From Streptomyces sp. G-G2 (lineage in GTDB: Bacteria > Actinomycetota > Actinomycetes > Streptomycetales > Streptomycetaceae), in assembly GCF_030063135.1 (NCBI RefSeq), contig NZ_JASISO010000002.1, positions 186,001-250,000 on the forward strand: a stretch of DNA of 64,000 bases, read 5' to 3'. The position numbers were made by a program, and so were the translations under genes. Positions 44,851 through 54,903 of the stretch are shown piece by piece. The notes beneath the pieces are model-generated. The model saw only the letters and a program-made list of their open reading frames with translations. It was not told the origin of the DNA and searched no databases. The stretch's first letter is position 1, and the number at the start of each line of letters is the position of its first letter.

Positions 44851-45340
44851 ATGACTGGTATGTCCGCTTCGGGAAGTCTGACGCTGATCCTGATCATGTC
44901 GATCGCGGCGGTGTCCCCCTGCTCGCGCACGGCGGCGGCTTCGGCAAGGCGTCTACGCCGGCACCGCGCTGACCAGCACGGCGCTCGGCACGGTCCTGCC
45001 GGTGCTGCGTGATTCCGGTGATCCGCGGGGCCGGTTCGGGTCCGTGGTGATGGCGATCGGCTCGATCGGCGAGTTCGGCCCGGTCAACGCGATGGCCCTG
45101 TTGCTCAGCGGCCGGGCGCCGGGGCGCTCCGCGGCCCAGTTCGACCTGAAGGCCCTGCTCGGGGGCGGGTGGGCGCTGCTCCTGCTGCCCGTGTTCCTCC
45201 TGCTGTTCCCGCTGCTGGCGCTGCGCGTGCGCTCGCGCGGGGCGGGGGTGGCGGGGGCGCCCGCGGTCGGGGCGCCGGAAGGGGCGGGAGGCGACGCGCG
45301 GGACGCTCGGGCGCGGTTCAGTGAACGGGAGTCGTGGTGA
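44851..45340 (+). pseudogene. Remnant of a CPA2-type cation/proton antiporter
   Basis: The ATG at 44851 starts MTGMSASGSLTLILIMSIAAVSP, which looks like the first helix of a Kef/Na+-H+ antiporter. Soon after, the frame is lost and most of the central protein is missing. From about 44955 another frame reads VYAGTALTSTALGTVLPVLRD then RFGSVVMAIGSIGEFGPVNA, the conserved C-half of such antiporters, plus a last hydrophobic helix. So a large internal deletion and frameshift are present. Its 3' end overlaps the tetR stop region. Not functional. Confidence 0.75.
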
Positions 45341-46085
45341 CCATCGGCTCCAGGTAGCGCAGGAGCACGGTCTTCAGCTCGGCGACGTACGCCGCCCGCT
45401 CCGCGCCCTCGGTGGCGAGGACCAGGTCCAGGGACGACTTGAAGATGCCCAGCAGCATGTGGGAGACGTGGGTCAGCTGCTCGGGGTCGGCCTGCGGCGT
45501 GAGGCAGAGCAGTAGGTCCTCGACCCGGGTCAGCAGGCTGGTGTGCAGTTCCTCGTGCTCCTGGGTGATGCCGGGGACGCCGGAGCCGTGCATCAGGGCC
45601 CAGAAGGCGGGGTTCTCGCAGTTGAAGGCGATGACCGGGTCGAGGACCGCGTCGAGCAGCTCGGGCAGCGGCCTGCTCAGGTTCTCCGGGAGGAAGGCCT
45701 GGCCGTGCGTCTCGTGGGCGCGCTTGAGGAGTTCGCCGCCCAGCTCGACCGCGATGGCCTCCTTGTTCGGGAAGAACTGGTAGAGCGTGCCCGGGGACAC
45801 GCCGGCCTCGCGCGCGATGGCGTTGGTGCTGGCCGCGGCGTACCCGGTGCGGCAGAAGACGCCCGCCGCGGCGGCCAGGAGCTGGGCGATGCGGCGTTCG
45901 CCGCGGGCCTGGCGGCGGCGCGGGGCGGCCTCGGGGGCGGCTGCGGCCGCGGTCTCCGGCGTGGTCGCGGGGGCGGGGGCGGCTGCGGTCTCCGGCGTGG
46001 CCTCCGGCGCGGGTTTCCGGGCGGTCGGCTGCGTGGCCTTCCGCGTCGCCTGCTCCAGTGCGGAGGTTTCGGGCTTTTCGGGCAC
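45318..46085 (-). CDS. TetR-family regulator with a long Ala/Pro/Thr N-terminal extension
   Basis: A 255-residue TetR protein. Residues 1-60 form a low-complexity extension with repeats of PET and APA, and the DNA-binding domain starts near residue 62 (RIAQLLAAAAGVFCRTGY, then SPGTLYQFFPNKEAI). A helical ligand domain follows. GTG at 46083-46085 follows GGGCGAGGA. It is divergent from an MMPL transporter gene and the space between contains two GC-AG dyads, so it is presumably the transporter's repressor. Confidence 0.88.
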   Translation of the reverse strand: MPEKPETSALEQATRKATQPTARKPAPEATPETAAAPAPATTPETAAAAAPEAAPRRRQARGERRIAQLLAAAAGVFCRTGYAAASTNAIAREAGVSPGTLYQFFPNKEAIAVELGGELLKRAHETHGQAFLPENLSRPLPELLDAVLDPVIAFNCENPAFWALMHGSGVPGITQEHEELHTSLLTRVEDLLLCLTPQADPEQLTHVSHMLLGIFKSSLDLVLATEGAERAAYVAELKTVLLRYLEPMVTTTPVH

Positions 46086-46118
46086 TCCTCGCCCCTTCCT
46101 TCCCACGGGTGATTGACA

Positions 46119-46170
46119 AACGCGAGTGGGCGCTCGCATTCTGTGGGAACGCGAGCGACTGCTCGTGTTT
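46119..46170. promoter_or_regulatory. Two similar dyads between tetR and the MMPL gene
   Basis: Site 1 (46119-46140) reads aaacgcgagtgggcgctcgc; site 2 (46148-46170) is gaacgcgagcgactgctcgtgtt. Each has ACGCGAG facing GCTCG across five or six bases. They are about 30 bp apart, so two TetR dimers could bind and block both divergent promoters. Confidence 0.75.
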
Positions 46171-46214
46171 GCCAGTCTACGTTCTGGCAATCACGGTGAA
46201 GGGGACACCGCGAC

Positions 46215-48593
46215 ATGTCCGAAGTCAAGAAATCGCCAGGCCGGGGGCGCGTGCCGGGGCCGGAATCGAGACCCGGGGCGGAGCCGGGGGCGCGGGCGCT
46301 CGGCGGCTGGACCCGGTTCGTCACCGCCCGGCCGAGGCTCTCGCTGCTGGTGGCCCTGGTCCTCACCGCCCTCGCCGTCGTCGCGGGCAGCGGCGTGGCC
46401 GACCGGATGGGCAGCGGGGGATGGCAGGACCCGGACGCCGGGTCCACCTATGCCGCCAAGGCGCTGCAACGCGAGTTCCCGGGCTCCCAGCCCAATCTGC
46501 TGCTGCTCCTGGACGCCGGGACGGCCGGGGTCGACGATCCGGCCGTCGCCGCCGAGGCCCGGCGGCTGACCGCGCGGCTCACCGCCGAGCCGGGGATCAC
46601 CGGAGTGGGCTCGTACTGGCAGGGCGCACCGCCCGCGCTGCGCTCCGAGGACGGCCACCAGGCACTGATCGCCGCCCGGGTCGAGGGCGACGAGAAGACC
46701 ACCGCCGAGGTGCTCGACCGGATCGCCCCCGGACTGCGCGGGGCGCACGGGCCGGTGACGGTCTCGCTCGGCGGCCCGGTGGCCGTGCAGCGGGAAGTCA
46801 CCAGCACCATCCAGGAGGACCTGCTGTGGGCCGAGCTGATCGCCCTGCCGGTGACCCTGGTGCTGCTCGTGCTGGTCTTCGGCAGCGCGGTGGCGGCCGT
46901 ACTCCCGCTCGGCGTCGGGATCGTGGCCATCCTCGGTACCAACGCGGTCCTGCGCGGGCTCACCGAGATCACCGACGTCTCGGTCTTCGCCCAGAACCTC
47001 ACCACGGCCCTGGGTCTCGGACTCGCCATCGACTACGCCCTGTTCATCGTGCGGCGCTTCCGTGAGGAACTCGCGGCCGGACGTGCGCCCAGGGACGCGG
47101 TGGGGGCCACCCTGCGCACCGCGGGGCGTACGGTGCTGTTCTCGGCGCTCACGGTCGCGGTGTCGCTCTCGGCGATGATGTTCTTCCCGATGTACTTCCT
47201 GCGCTCCTTCGCCTATGCCGGGGTCGCGGTGGTGCTGCTGGCGGCGGGGGCGGCGCTGATCCTGCTGCCCGCGTCGCTCGTCCTGCTGGGGGAGCGGGTC
47301 AACTCCTTGGATCTGCGGGCGCTGTGGCGGCTCCGCCGCGGCTCCGCCGCCGCCGGCTCCGGGGGTGCTGGTGGCGCGGGCGAAGGCGAAGGCGGCGGGC
47401 GGGGCTGGGCTCGGGGTGCGGCGCTCGTGATGCGGCGGGCGCCGGTCTTCGCGGTGCTCACCGCCGCCGGGCTGCTGCTGCTCGGACTGCCCTTCCTCGG
47501 GGTGAAGTTCGGCACCGTCGACGACCGGCAGCTGCCGGTCACCGCCGAATCGCATGTGGTGCAGCAGCACATCCGGGACGGGTTCCCGGGCAGCCCCGCC
47601 GCGCGGCTGATCGTGCTGGCCGAGGGCCCGGCCACCGAGTCCGCCTACACCGAGTACCGGGGCAGGCTGAGCGGGCTGCCCGGGGTGGTCCGGGTCGAGG
47701 GGCCGGTCGGCTCGGGCCCGGGCGGGGCGCCGGGGGCGTACGCCTACTTCTCCGTGGTCGGCGAGGGCGAGGCCGTGAGCCAGCGGGCGCAGGACCTGGT
47801 CGGCGAGGTGCGCCGGGTGGACGCGGGCTTCAAGACCTCGGTCACCGGGGAAGCGGCGGTCCTGGTCGACGCGCGGCACGCGATAGGGAAGGGACTGCCG
47901 TGGGCCCTGGCCCTGGTCGTGCTGGCCACGCTGCTGCTGGTGTTCCTGCTCACCGGGAGCGTGCTGATACCGGTGCAGGCGGTCCTGCTCAACGCGTTGA
48001 GCCTGACCGCGATGTTCGGGGCCGTGGTGTGGGTCTTCCAGGACGGCAACCTCTCGGGGCTGCTCTCCTTCACCTCCACCGGTGACATCGAGACCACCCT
48101 GCCGGTGCTCATGTTCTCCATAGCCTTCGGACTCTCCATGGACTACGGGGTGTTCCTCATATCCCGGATCAAGGAGGAGTACGACCGCACCGGGGACCAT
48201 GAGGGCGCCGTGCGGACCGGGCTGGCCCGCACGGGCGGGCTGATCACCGCGGCGGCCGTGATCCTGGCGGTGGTGATGGTGGCCATCGGCACCTCCCGGG
48301 TGACCAATACCAAAATGCTGGGGCTCGGGATCGCGCTGGCGGTGCTGATGGACGCGATGGTGGTCCGCAGCCTGCTGGTTCCGGCGGTCATGAAGCTGAC
48401 CGGCCGGGCCACCTGGTGGGCGCCGGGGCCGCTGCGCCGACTGCACGAGCGGTTCGGGCTGAGCGAGGGCGGGGAGGCCGCCCCGCAGCCCGGGCGAACC
48501 CCCGGACCGGCCGGAGCGGAGGACCCCGGCGTGGGGGAGCCCGGGAGGGAGCCGGGGGTGGAGGACCCGGGCCGGGTGCCGGTCAGCACCTAG
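46215..48593 (+). CDS. MMPL-family (RND) transporter
   Basis: A 792-residue protein with 12 predicted membrane helices in two halves, each starting with a single helix, a large extracellular domain and a five-helix bundle. The charged membrane motif appears as LGLAIDYALFIVRR and again as AFGLSMDYGVFLISR, holding the Asp-Tyr pairs of the proton relay. The C-terminus is a disordered Pro/Gly/Glu tail. Such proteins export lipids, siderophores or drugs. The divergent TetR gene and shared operators suggest ligand-induced efflux. Confidence 0.9.
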   Translation: MSEVKKSPGRGRVPGPESRPGAEPGARALGGWTRFVTARPRLSLLVALVLTALAVVAGSGVADRMGSGGWQDPDAGSTYAAKALQREFPGSQPNLLLLLDAGTAGVDDPAVAAEARRLTARLTAEPGITGVGSYWQGAPPALRSEDGHQALIAARVEGDEKTTAEVLDRIAPGLRGAHGPVTVSLGGPVAVQREVTSTIQEDLLWAELIALPVTLVLLVLVFGSAVAAVLPLGVGIVAILGTNAVLRGLTEITDVSVFAQNLTTALGLGLAIDYALFIVRRFREELAAGRAPRDAVGATLRTAGRTVLFSALTVAVSLSAMMFFPMYFLRSFAYAGVAVVLLAAGAALILLPASLVLLGERVNSLDLRALWRLRRGSAAAGSGGAGGAGEGEGGGRGWARGAALVMRRAPVFAVLTAAGLLLLGLPFLGVKFGTVDDRQLPVTAESHVVQQHIRDGFPGSPAARLIVLAEGPATESAYTEYRGRLSGLPGVVRVEGPVGSGPGGAPGAYAYFSVVGEGEAVSQRAQDLVGEVRRVDAGFKTSVTGEAAVLVDARHAIGKGLPWALALVVLATLLLVFLLTGSVLIPVQAVLLNALSLTAMFGAVVWVFQDGNLSGLLSFTSTGDIETTLPVLMFSIAFGLSMDYGVFLISRIKEEYDRTGDHEGAVRTGLARTGGLITAAAVILAVVMVAIGTSRVTNTKMLGLGIALAVLMDAMVVRSLLVPAVMKLTGRATWWAPGPLRRLHERFGLSEGGEAAPQPGRTPGPAGAEDPGVGEPGREPGVEDPGRVPVST

Positions 48594-48665
48594 TACCTGG
48601 CACCGGGCGCCGGGCGGAGGGTGGTGGGCCGGGGTGGTGGCGAGCCCCGGCCCGGGAGCGGGGGG

Positions 48666-48866
48666 TCAGTCGTCGCGGCGGCCCCGGTTGCCGGGGCGGC
48701 GGGCGACCCAGGCGCGGATCGTGTCGGCGTACCAGTAGGGCTTGCCGACCTCGACGTGGTCGGGCGGGGGGAGCAGTCCGTGCTTGCGGTAGGAGCGCAC
48801 GGTGTCCGGCTGGACCTGGATGTGAGCGGCGATCTCCTTGTACGACCACAGCTTCCGGTCGGTCAT
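48666..48866 (-). CDS. Short helix-turn-helix protein (MerR/AlpA-like)
   Basis: A 66-residue protein starting MTDRKLWSYKEIAAHIQVQ, with the second helix VRSYRKHGLLPPP and the aromatic wing YWYADTIRAWVARRPG. It is almost only a winged-helix DNA-binding domain. The ATG at 48864-48866 is eight bases after AGGAGG. No target or partner is evident. The 250 bases between it and the next gene contain no clear signals. Confidence 0.82.
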   Translation of the reverse strand: MTDRKLWSYKEIAAHIQVQPDTVRSYRKHGLLPPPDHVEVGKPYWYADTIRAWVARRPGNRGRRDD

Positions 48867-49120
48867 CTGGGGCACCTCCTTGTCCACACCGCGGGGGCGG
48901 CCGGGAGGCCGTCGGGGGAGCCTGAGTGCGGACACTGACGATCACTCAAGGTTGTGCCCGGAGAACGACGGTGGGTGAAGGCAGGGGAGGGGCTGTCGAA
49001 CGCCTGTGACGGAAGACCCGCGTAATGCGGACATGCGTGACATGACGCCGACCCCCGTGACACAAGTGGCACAGGGGCCGGAGGGGAGAAAGGGCGTGTC
49101 GTGCGGCGCGTCGGCGCCGG

Positions 49121-50134
49121 TCAGCGGTAGAGAGGAGGCCGCTGCGGCATCAGGTCCACCAGGGTCCGCGCCCCGGTGCGGGCGGCGGTGAGGCCCGCTT
49201 CGGAGACCGCCGCGGCCGCGTAGCCGTCCCACGCGTCGGGCCCCTCGACCTGGCCCCGGGCCGCCGCGGCCACCCAGCCGCGCAGCTGGCGGTCGTACGC
49301 GTCGGTGAAGCGCACGGTGAAGTCCTGGTCGATCTCCCCGCCCCAGCGGCCCGCGGACCGCACCACCATCGCGTGGCCGTCACCGATCCGGGCGCTGCCC
49401 GATTCGCCCACCGCCTCGCACTGCACCTGGTAGCCGAAGCCGCAGTTGACGAAGATCTCCACGTCCACGACCACCCCGCCCGAGGTCTCCAGCAGCACCA
49501 GCCGGGGATCGCGCACTCCTTCGGGGGCGGCGGCCGTCGGCGTCGGGGACAGTACGGTGACGGCCGTGATCTCCTGGCGCAGCAGCCAGCGGGCCGCGTC
49601 CACCTCGTGCACCACCGAGTCGGTGATCAGCATGTCGCTGGTGAAGAAGGAGGGCGAGGAGACGTTGCGGTGGCGGCAGTGCAGGAAGAGGGGGCGCCCG
49701 ATGCCCCCGGTGTCCAGCAGCTCCTTCAGGCGTTCGTACTCGGCGTCGTAGCGCCGCATGAATCCGACCTGCACCCTGCGGCGGCCGAGCCGCTGTTCCG
49801 CCTCCATGATGCGCATCGCGCCCGCCGCGTCCGGGGTCAGCGGCTTCTCGCAGAGCACCGGAAGGTTCCGCTCCAGGGCGTACAACACGGCTTCCTCGTG
49901 GGCGGCCCCCGGGGAGGCGACCAGGACCGCGTCCACCCCGGGGGCGGCCATCGCGGCCGCCGGGTCCGTGTGGGCGCTCGCGCCCTCCAGGCCGGCCGCG
50001 ACCTCCTTGACCCGGTCCCCGTCGGGATCGGCCACGGCCACCACCCGGGCCCCGCCCACGGTCCGCCCGATCCTGCGGACGTGGTCGCTGCCCATCTTCC
50101 CGGTGCCGATGACGGCGATGCCGAGCGTGCTCAT
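49121..50134 (-). CDS. Gfo/Idh/MocA-family dehydrogenase (inositol-2-dehydrogenase-like)
   Basis: A 337-residue NAD-dependent dehydrogenase. The Rossmann motif GTGKMGS is near residues 9-15, the catalytic Lys in CEKPLTP near 97, and the [10 protein letters not shown] patch with the His-Asp pair near 175. It lies next to IolE-like and iolCBD/mmsA genes, so it is probably the inositol or scyllo-inositol dehydrogenase step. iolG is not used as a symbol since substrate cannot be told from sequence. Start ATG 50132-50134. Confidence 0.85.
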   Translation of the reverse strand: MSTLGIAVIGTGKMGSDHVRRIGRTVGGARVVAVADPDGDRVKEVAAGLEGASAHTDPAAAMAAPGVDAVLVASPGAAHEEAVLYALERNLPVLCEKPLTPDAAGAMRIMEAEQRLGRRRVQVGFMRRYDAEYERLKELLDTGGIGRPLFLHCRHRNVSSPSFFTSDMLITDSVVHEVDAARWLLRQEITAVTVLSPTPTAAAPEGVRDPRLVLLETSGGVVVDVEIFVNCGFGYQVQCEAVGESGSARIGDGHAMVVRSAGRWGGEIDQDFTVRFTDAYDRQLRGWVAAAARGQVEGPDAWDGYAAAAVSEAGLTAARTGARTLVDLMPQRPPLYR

Positions 50135-50177
50135 GCGGTACCTCTTCTTCCAGGGGCCGGGGACCAGCCGTAATGGG

Positions 50178-51092
50178 TCAGCGGGCGCCGCAGGAGCGCA
50201 GATGGGCACGGGTGCGCCGGGCGATCGGCAGCGGCCGTTCCGGGGGACAGGGGTACATGTCCTGCTCCACGATGGCGAAGAGGTCCACCCCGAGCCGCTG
50301 GGCGGCCGCCAGTACGGGCTCCAGCGCCGGCACCCCGGCGGGCGGCTCGCACATCACCCCGCGCGCCACCGCCGGACCGAAGGGCAGATGTTCCGCGAGT
50401 ACGTCGGCGAGGATCCGGGGATCGACCTGCTTGAGGTGGAGGTAGCCGATCCGCTCCCCGAAGGTCTCGATCAGCTCGACGCTGTCGCCGCCGCAGTAGG
50501 CGTAGTGCCCCGTGTCCAGGCACAGGGAGACCGCGTCGGGGTCGGTGGCGTCCAGGAACCGCGCCACGTTCTCCGGGGTGTCGATGTGGGTGTCGGCGTG
50601 CGGGTGGACCACGATCCGCAGCCCGTAGCGCTCGCGCACCTCGCGGCCCAGCCGTTCGGTCTGCCGGGCGAGTTCGCGCCATTGCCCGGCGTCGAGGCCG
50701 CGGTCCTCCAGCACCGCCCCCGTCTTGTCGTCCCGCCAGAAGGAGGGGATGACCACCAGGTGCTCCGCGCCCATCGCCCGCGTCAGCGCCGCGATCCGCG
50801 ACACGTGCTCCCAGGTCTGCTCCCACACGGCCGGTCCGTGATGGAGTCCGGTGAAGACGGTCCCCGCCGACACCTTCAGTCCGCGCCGCGCGGTCTCCTC
50901 GGCGAGCCGCGCGGGATCAGTGGGCAGATAGCCGTACGGGCCGAGTTCGATCCACTCGTACCCGGCCTCCGCGACCTCGTCGAGGAAGCGCGGCCAGCCG
51001 GTCTGCCGGGGGTCCTCGGGGAACCACACCCCCCAGGAATCCGGAGCCGAACCGATACGGATACGGGTCAACGCGGGCGGGGAGGACGTCAT
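50178..51092 (-). CDS. Sugar-phosphate isomerase/epimerase-type protein (IolE/IolH-like)
   Basis: A 304-residue TIM-barrel protein of the xylose-isomerase-like superfamily. It begins [14 protein letters not shown], a strong feature of the inosose dehydratase branch, and has metal ligands near [11 protein letters not shown] and [13 protein letters not shown], then LHLKQVD. It likely dehydrates scyllo-inosose or isomerises a later intermediate. It is 43 bp upstream of the Gfo/Idh/MocA gene on the same strand and divergent from iolC. Confidence 0.83.
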   Translation of the reverse strand: MTSSPPALTRIRIGSAPDSWGVWFPEDPRQTGWPRFLDEVAEAGYEWIELGPYGYLPTDPARLAEETARRGLKVSAGTVFTGLHHGPAVWEQTWEHVSRIAALTRAMGAEHLVVIPSFWRDDKTGAVLEDRGLDAGQWRELARQTERLGREVRERYGLRIVVHPHADTHIDTPENVARFLDATDPDAVSLCLDTGHYAYCGGDSVELIETFGERIGYLHLKQVDPRILADVLAEHLPFGPAVARGVMCEPPAGVPALEPVLAAAQRLGVDLFAIVEQDMYPCPPERPLPIARRTRAHLRSCGAR

Positions 51093-51162
51093 GACGCCAG
51101 CTTAGGGTGCGAGGCTCAGGGGGACAGGCAAGAGAGCCGGGACGAAGCGAGGAGGACCGCTT

Positions 51163-52110
51163 GTGACCACCGACCCGTTCGACCTGATCACGATGGGCCG
51201 GATCGGGGTGGACCTCTACCCCTTGAGAACCGGCGTACGGCTGGCCGAGGCCGACACCTTCGGCAAGTTCCTCGGCGGCTCCCCCACCAACGTCGCGGTC
51301 GCCGCCGCCCGGCTCGGCAGGCGCACCGCCGTGATCACCCGCACCGGGGCGGACCCCTTCGGCGCGTACCTGCGCCAGGAACTGCGCGGCTTCGGCGTGG
51401 ACGACCGCTGGGTCACCGAGGTCGCCGCCTACCCGACCCCCCTCACCTTCTGCGAGATCTTCCCGCCCGACGACTTCCCCCTCTACTTCTACCGGCAGCC
51501 CAAGGCGCCCGACCTGGAGATCCACCCGGGTGAACTCGACCTCGAAGCGGTGCTCGCGGCCCGGGTGTTCTGGATGACCGGAACCGGGCTGAGCGCCGAA
51601 CCCAGCCGCAGCGCGACGCTGGCCGCGCTGGCCGCCCGGGGAAAGTCCGGGACCACCGTCTTCGACCTGGACTGGCGGCCGACGCTGTGGTCCTCGGAGC
51701 CGGAGCCCTGGTACGAGCGGGCGCTGGCCCACGCGACGGTGGCCGTCGGCAACGCCGAGGAGTGCGCGATCGCGACGGGCGAGAGCGAACCGCGGGCGGC
51801 GGCCCGGGCGCTGCTGGCCGCCGGAGTGGAACTCGCCGTCGTCAAACGCGGCCCGGAGGGGGTCCTGGCCGTCCACCGCGACGGCCGGTCCGTGGAGGCG
51901 GCCCCGGTGAAGGTGGACGTGGTGAACGGATTGGGCGCCGGAGACGCCTTCGGGGGAGCGCTGTGCCACGGGCTGCTCGGCGGGTGGGAGCTGGAGCGGA
52001 TCGTGCGGTTCGCGAACGCGGCGGGAGCCATCGTGGCCTCCCGGCTGGCCTGTTCCACGGCGATGCCGCGCCCTGACGAGGTGGAGGAGGTGCTGGAGTC
52101 GTGGCGGTGA
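51163..52110 (+). CDS. iolC: 5-dehydro-2-deoxygluconokinase
   Basis: A 315-residue PfkB-type sugar kinase. Substrate-binding GRIGVDLYPL and GGSPTNVAVAAARLG are at the N-terminus; the ATP/catalytic motif NGLGAGDAFGGAL with the base Asp lies near residue 258. It phosphorylates 5-dehydro-2-deoxygluconate in inositol breakdown. GTG 51163 follows GAGGAGG. It overlaps iolB by ten bases. Confidence 0.92.
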   Translation: MTTDPFDLITMGRIGVDLYPLRTGVRLAEADTFGKFLGGSPTNVAVAAARLGRRTAVITRTGADPFGAYLRQELRGFGVDDRWVTEVAAYPTPLTFCEIFPPDDFPLYFYRQPKAPDLEIHPGELDLEAVLAARVFWMTGTGLSAEPSRSATLAALAARGKSGTTVFDLDWRPTLWSSEPEPWYERALAHATVAVGNAEECAIATGESEPRAAARALLAAGVELAVVKRGPEGVLAVHRDGRSVEAAPVKVDVVNGLGAGDAFGGALCHGLLGGWELERIVRFANAAGAIVASRLACSTAMPRPDEVEEVLESWR

Positions 52111-53015
52111 CGGTGACGACAGCGGTGACCGGATCGTGGGCGATGGCCCGTACGGCGCTGCGGGTGCTGACGCTGGAGCCGGGGGAGACCTACCGGCTGG
52201 AGACCGGGGACCACGAGTGGATCGTGCTGCCCCTGGCGGGCGGGTGCGAGGTCCGCTGCCGGGCGCCGGTCCGTACGCCCTCCGGGGGCGGCTCACCCGC
52301 CGACGGGTCCGGGACCGCCGCGGACCCCGCGGTGTTCGAACTGCGCGGCCGAGCCGACGTGTTCAGCGCCGTCAGCGACTTCGTGTACGTCCCGCGGGAC
52401 GCGAGCGTCGCGATCGCCTCGGCCCGGGGCGGCCGGTTCGCGCTCGCCGGGGCCCTGGCCACCCGCGGACTGCCCCCGCGCTACGGGCCCGCCCCGGACG
52501 TGCCCGTCGAGCTGCGCGGGGCGGGCAGCTGCTCCCGGCAGGTCAACAACTTCGCCGCCGCCGGAGTCTTCGACTGCGACCGGCTGATCGCCGTCGAGGT
52601 GCTCACCCCCGGCGGGAACTGGTCCTCGTACCCGCCCCACAAGCACGACGAGCACCACCCCGGCGAGGAATCCGAGCTGGAGGAGATCTACTACTACGAG
52701 ATCGCCCCGCACGCGGACGTTCCCGGCATCGGCTACCAGCGTGTCAGCCCGTCCCCGGCCGGGAAGACCGACATCCTCACCGAGGTGAGGACCGGTGACG
52801 CGGTGCTGATCCCCGACGGCTGGCACGGGCCGTCGATCGCCGCGCCCGGCCACGACATGTACTACCTCAATGTGATGGCGGGGCCCGGGGAGACCCGGGA
52901 ATGGCTGATCCGGGACCACCCCGACCACGGGTGGATCCGGGACACCTGGCCCGGCCAGGGAGTCGACCCCCGGCTGCCCTTCACCACACCCGAGCGGACG
53001 GAGGAGGCCCGGTGA
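52101..53015 (+). CDS. iolB: 5-deoxy-glucuronate isomerase
   Basis: A 304-residue double-cupin isomerase converting 5-deoxy-glucuronate to 5-dehydro-2-deoxygluconate. The metal-binding region contains YPPHKHDEHHPGEESELEE, with clustered His and Glu, then YYYEI. It starts with GTG at 52101 inside iolC and stops at TGA 53013-53015, overlapping iolD as GTGA. Confidence 0.92.
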   Translation: MAVTVTTAVTGSWAMARTALRVLTLEPGETYRLETGDHEWIVLPLAGGCEVRCRAPVRTPSGGGSPADGSGTAADPAVFELRGRADVFSAVSDFVYVPRDASVAIASARGGRFALAGALATRGLPPRYGPAPDVPVELRGAGSCSRQVNNFAAAGVFDCDRLIAVEVLTPGGNWSSYPPHKHDEHHPGEESELEEIYYYEIAPHADVPGIGYQRVSPSPAGKTDILTEVRTGDAVLIPDGWHGPSIAAPGHDMYYLNVMAGPGETREWLIRDHPDHGWIRDTWPGQGVDPRLPFTTPERTEEAR

Positions 53016-54892
53016 GCGGTACCCGGCACCTCACCGTCGCGCAGGCCCTCGTCGCCTTCCTCGCCCGCCAGTTCACCGAGCGCGACGGCCACCGCCACCG
53101 GCTGATCGCCGCGACCTGGGGGATCTTCGGGCACGGCAACGTCGCCGGGATCGGGCAGGCGCTGCTGGAGAGCGGCCCGGAAGCGATGCCGTTCATCCAG
53201 GGCCGCAACGAACAGGCCATGGTGCACGCCGCCGTCGGCTACGCCCGCCACAGCGACCGGCTCTCCGCGCACGCCGTCACCACCTCCATCGGACCCGGCG
53301 CCACCAACCTCGTCACCGGGGCGGCCCTCGCCACCATCAACCGGATCCCGGTGCTCCTGCTCCCCGGGGACACCTTCGCCACCCGGCCCGCCGACCCGGT
53401 GCTCCAGCAGCTCGAAGTGCCCTACGCCGGGGACCTGTCCGTCAACGACGCCCTGCGCCCCGTCTCCCGCTACTTCGACCGGATCACCCGCCCCGAGGCG
53501 CTGGTCCCGGCCGCCCTCCAGGCCATGCGCGTCCTGACGGACCCGGTGGGGACCGGCGCGGTCACCCTCGCGCTGCCGCAGGACGTGCAGGCCGAGGCGT
53601 GGGACTGGCCCGAGGAGTTCTTCGCCGACCGCGTGTGGACCGTACGCCGTCCACGCCCCGACCGCGCCGAGCTGGCGGCGGCCGCCGCGGCGGTACGGTC
53701 GGCCGCGCGCCCCCTGATCATCGCGGGCGGCGGCATCCGCTACAGCGGGGCCGAGGCCGCCCTGGCCGCCCTGGCCGAGGCCACCGGGATCCCGGTGGCG
53801 CTCACCCAGTCCGGGAAGGGCGCCCTCCCGTACGACCACCCCGCCGAGGTCGGCGGGGTCGGCCACACCGGCACCGACACCGCCGCCGAGCTGGCCCGGG
53901 GCGCCGACCTGGTCATCGCGGCCGGGACCCGGCTGACCGACTTCACCACCGCCTCCGCGACCCTCTTCCAGGACCCGGGGGTGCGCTTCGTCGGGCTCAA
54001 CCTCGACCCGTACGACGCCCACAAGCTGGCCGCCCGCACCCTGGTCGGCGACGCCCGCGAGAGCCTGGACGAGCTGCGCGAGGCCCTGGCGGGCCACCGG
54101 GCGGACCCGGAGTACATCGCGCGCTACACCCGCGCGAAGGAGCGCTGGGAGGCGCGCGTGGACCGGGCGTACGCCGCCCCCGACGAGGGGGCCGTACCCA
54201 CCCAGGCCCAGGTGCTCGGCGTACTCGACTCCCTGGTCACCGGGGAGGACGTCCTCGTCAACGCGGCCGGTTCGCTCCCCGGCGACCTGCACAAGCTGTG
54301 GCGGGCCCGCTCGCCGCGCCAGTACCACGTGGAGTACGGCTACTCCTGCATGGGCTACGAGATCCCGGCCGCGATCGGAGTGGCCCTCGCCGCGCCCGGG
54401 CGCCCGGTGTGGGCGCTGGTCGGCGACGGGACGTACCTGATGAACCCCACCGAAATCGCCACCGCCGTCCAGGAGCGGATCCCGCTGCGGCTGGTCATCC
54501 TGGACAACCACGGGTACGCGTCCATCGGCGGCCTGTCGGGGGCCGTGGGCGGCGAGGGCTTCGCCACCGCCTACCGCTTCCGGGCAGTGGACAGTTCGTA
54601 CAGCGGGGAGCCGCTCCCCCTGGACCTCGCGGCCAACGCGGCCTCCCTCGGGATGACCGTGTACCGCGCCCGCACCATCGGTGACCTGCGGGAAGCCCTG
54701 GCCGCGGCCCGCGCGGCGGACCGTCCCACATGTGTCTACGTGGAGACCCGAACGCCCGACACTGTGTCGGGGCCACCCCCTGCGGCGGCGTGGTGGGATG
54801 TTCCTGTGGCCGAGACCGCGACCCGTGCGTCGGCGGCCGGAGCCCGTGAAGAGTACGACCGGCAAGCCGCGCAGCGACGTCGCCATCTGTGA
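53012..54892 (+). CDS. iolD: 3D-trihydroxycyclohexane-1,2-dione acylhydrolase
   Basis: A 626-residue ThDP enzyme that opens the inositol-derived ring. The cofactor-activating Glu is in IQGRNEQAMVHAA near residue 70; GIRYSGAEAAL is in the middle domain, and the Mg/ThDP motif GDGTYLMNPTEI ends DNHGYAS near 500. GTG 53012 after GGAGGAGGCCC is coupled to iolB. Its stop is followed within 12 bp by mmsA. Confidence 0.93.
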   Translation: MSGTRHLTVAQALVAFLARQFTERDGHRHRLIAATWGIFGHGNVAGIGQALLESGPEAMPFIQGRNEQAMVHAAVGYARHSDRLSAHAVTTSIGPGATNLVTGAALATINRIPVLLLPGDTFATRPADPVLQQLEVPYAGDLSVNDALRPVSRYFDRITRPEALVPAALQAMRVLTDPVGTGAVTLALPQDVQAEAWDWPEEFFADRVWTVRRPRPDRAELAAAAAAVRSAARPLIIAGGGIRYSGAEAALAALAEATGIPVALTQSGKGALPYDHPAEVGGVGHTGTDTAAELARGADLVIAAGTRLTDFTTASATLFQDPGVRFVGLNLDPYDAHKLAARTLVGDARESLDELREALAGHRADPEYIARYTRAKERWEARVDRAYAAPDEGAVPTQAQVLGVLDSLVTGEDVLVNAAGSLPGDLHKLWRARSPRQYHVEYGYSCMGYEIPAAIGVALAAPGRPVWALVGDGTYLMNPTEIATAVQERIPLRLVILDNHGYASIGGLSGAVGGEGFATAYRFRAVDSSYSGEPLPLDLAANAASLGMTVYRARTIGDLREALAAARAADRPTCVYVETRTPDTVSGPPPAAAWWDVPVAETATRASAAGAREEYDRQAAQRRRHL

Positions 54893-54903
54893 AGGAGCAA
54901 GGC

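Noticed and set aside
46191..48446. Leftward frame opposite the MMPL gene
   Set aside because: Composition is Arg/Gly/His-rich with no family resemblance; the MMPL protein on the other strand is well supported.
49006..49191. Small rightward frame between the HTH gene and the dehydrogenase
   Set aside because: Lacks a convincing ribosome-binding site and runs antisense into the dehydrogenase gene.
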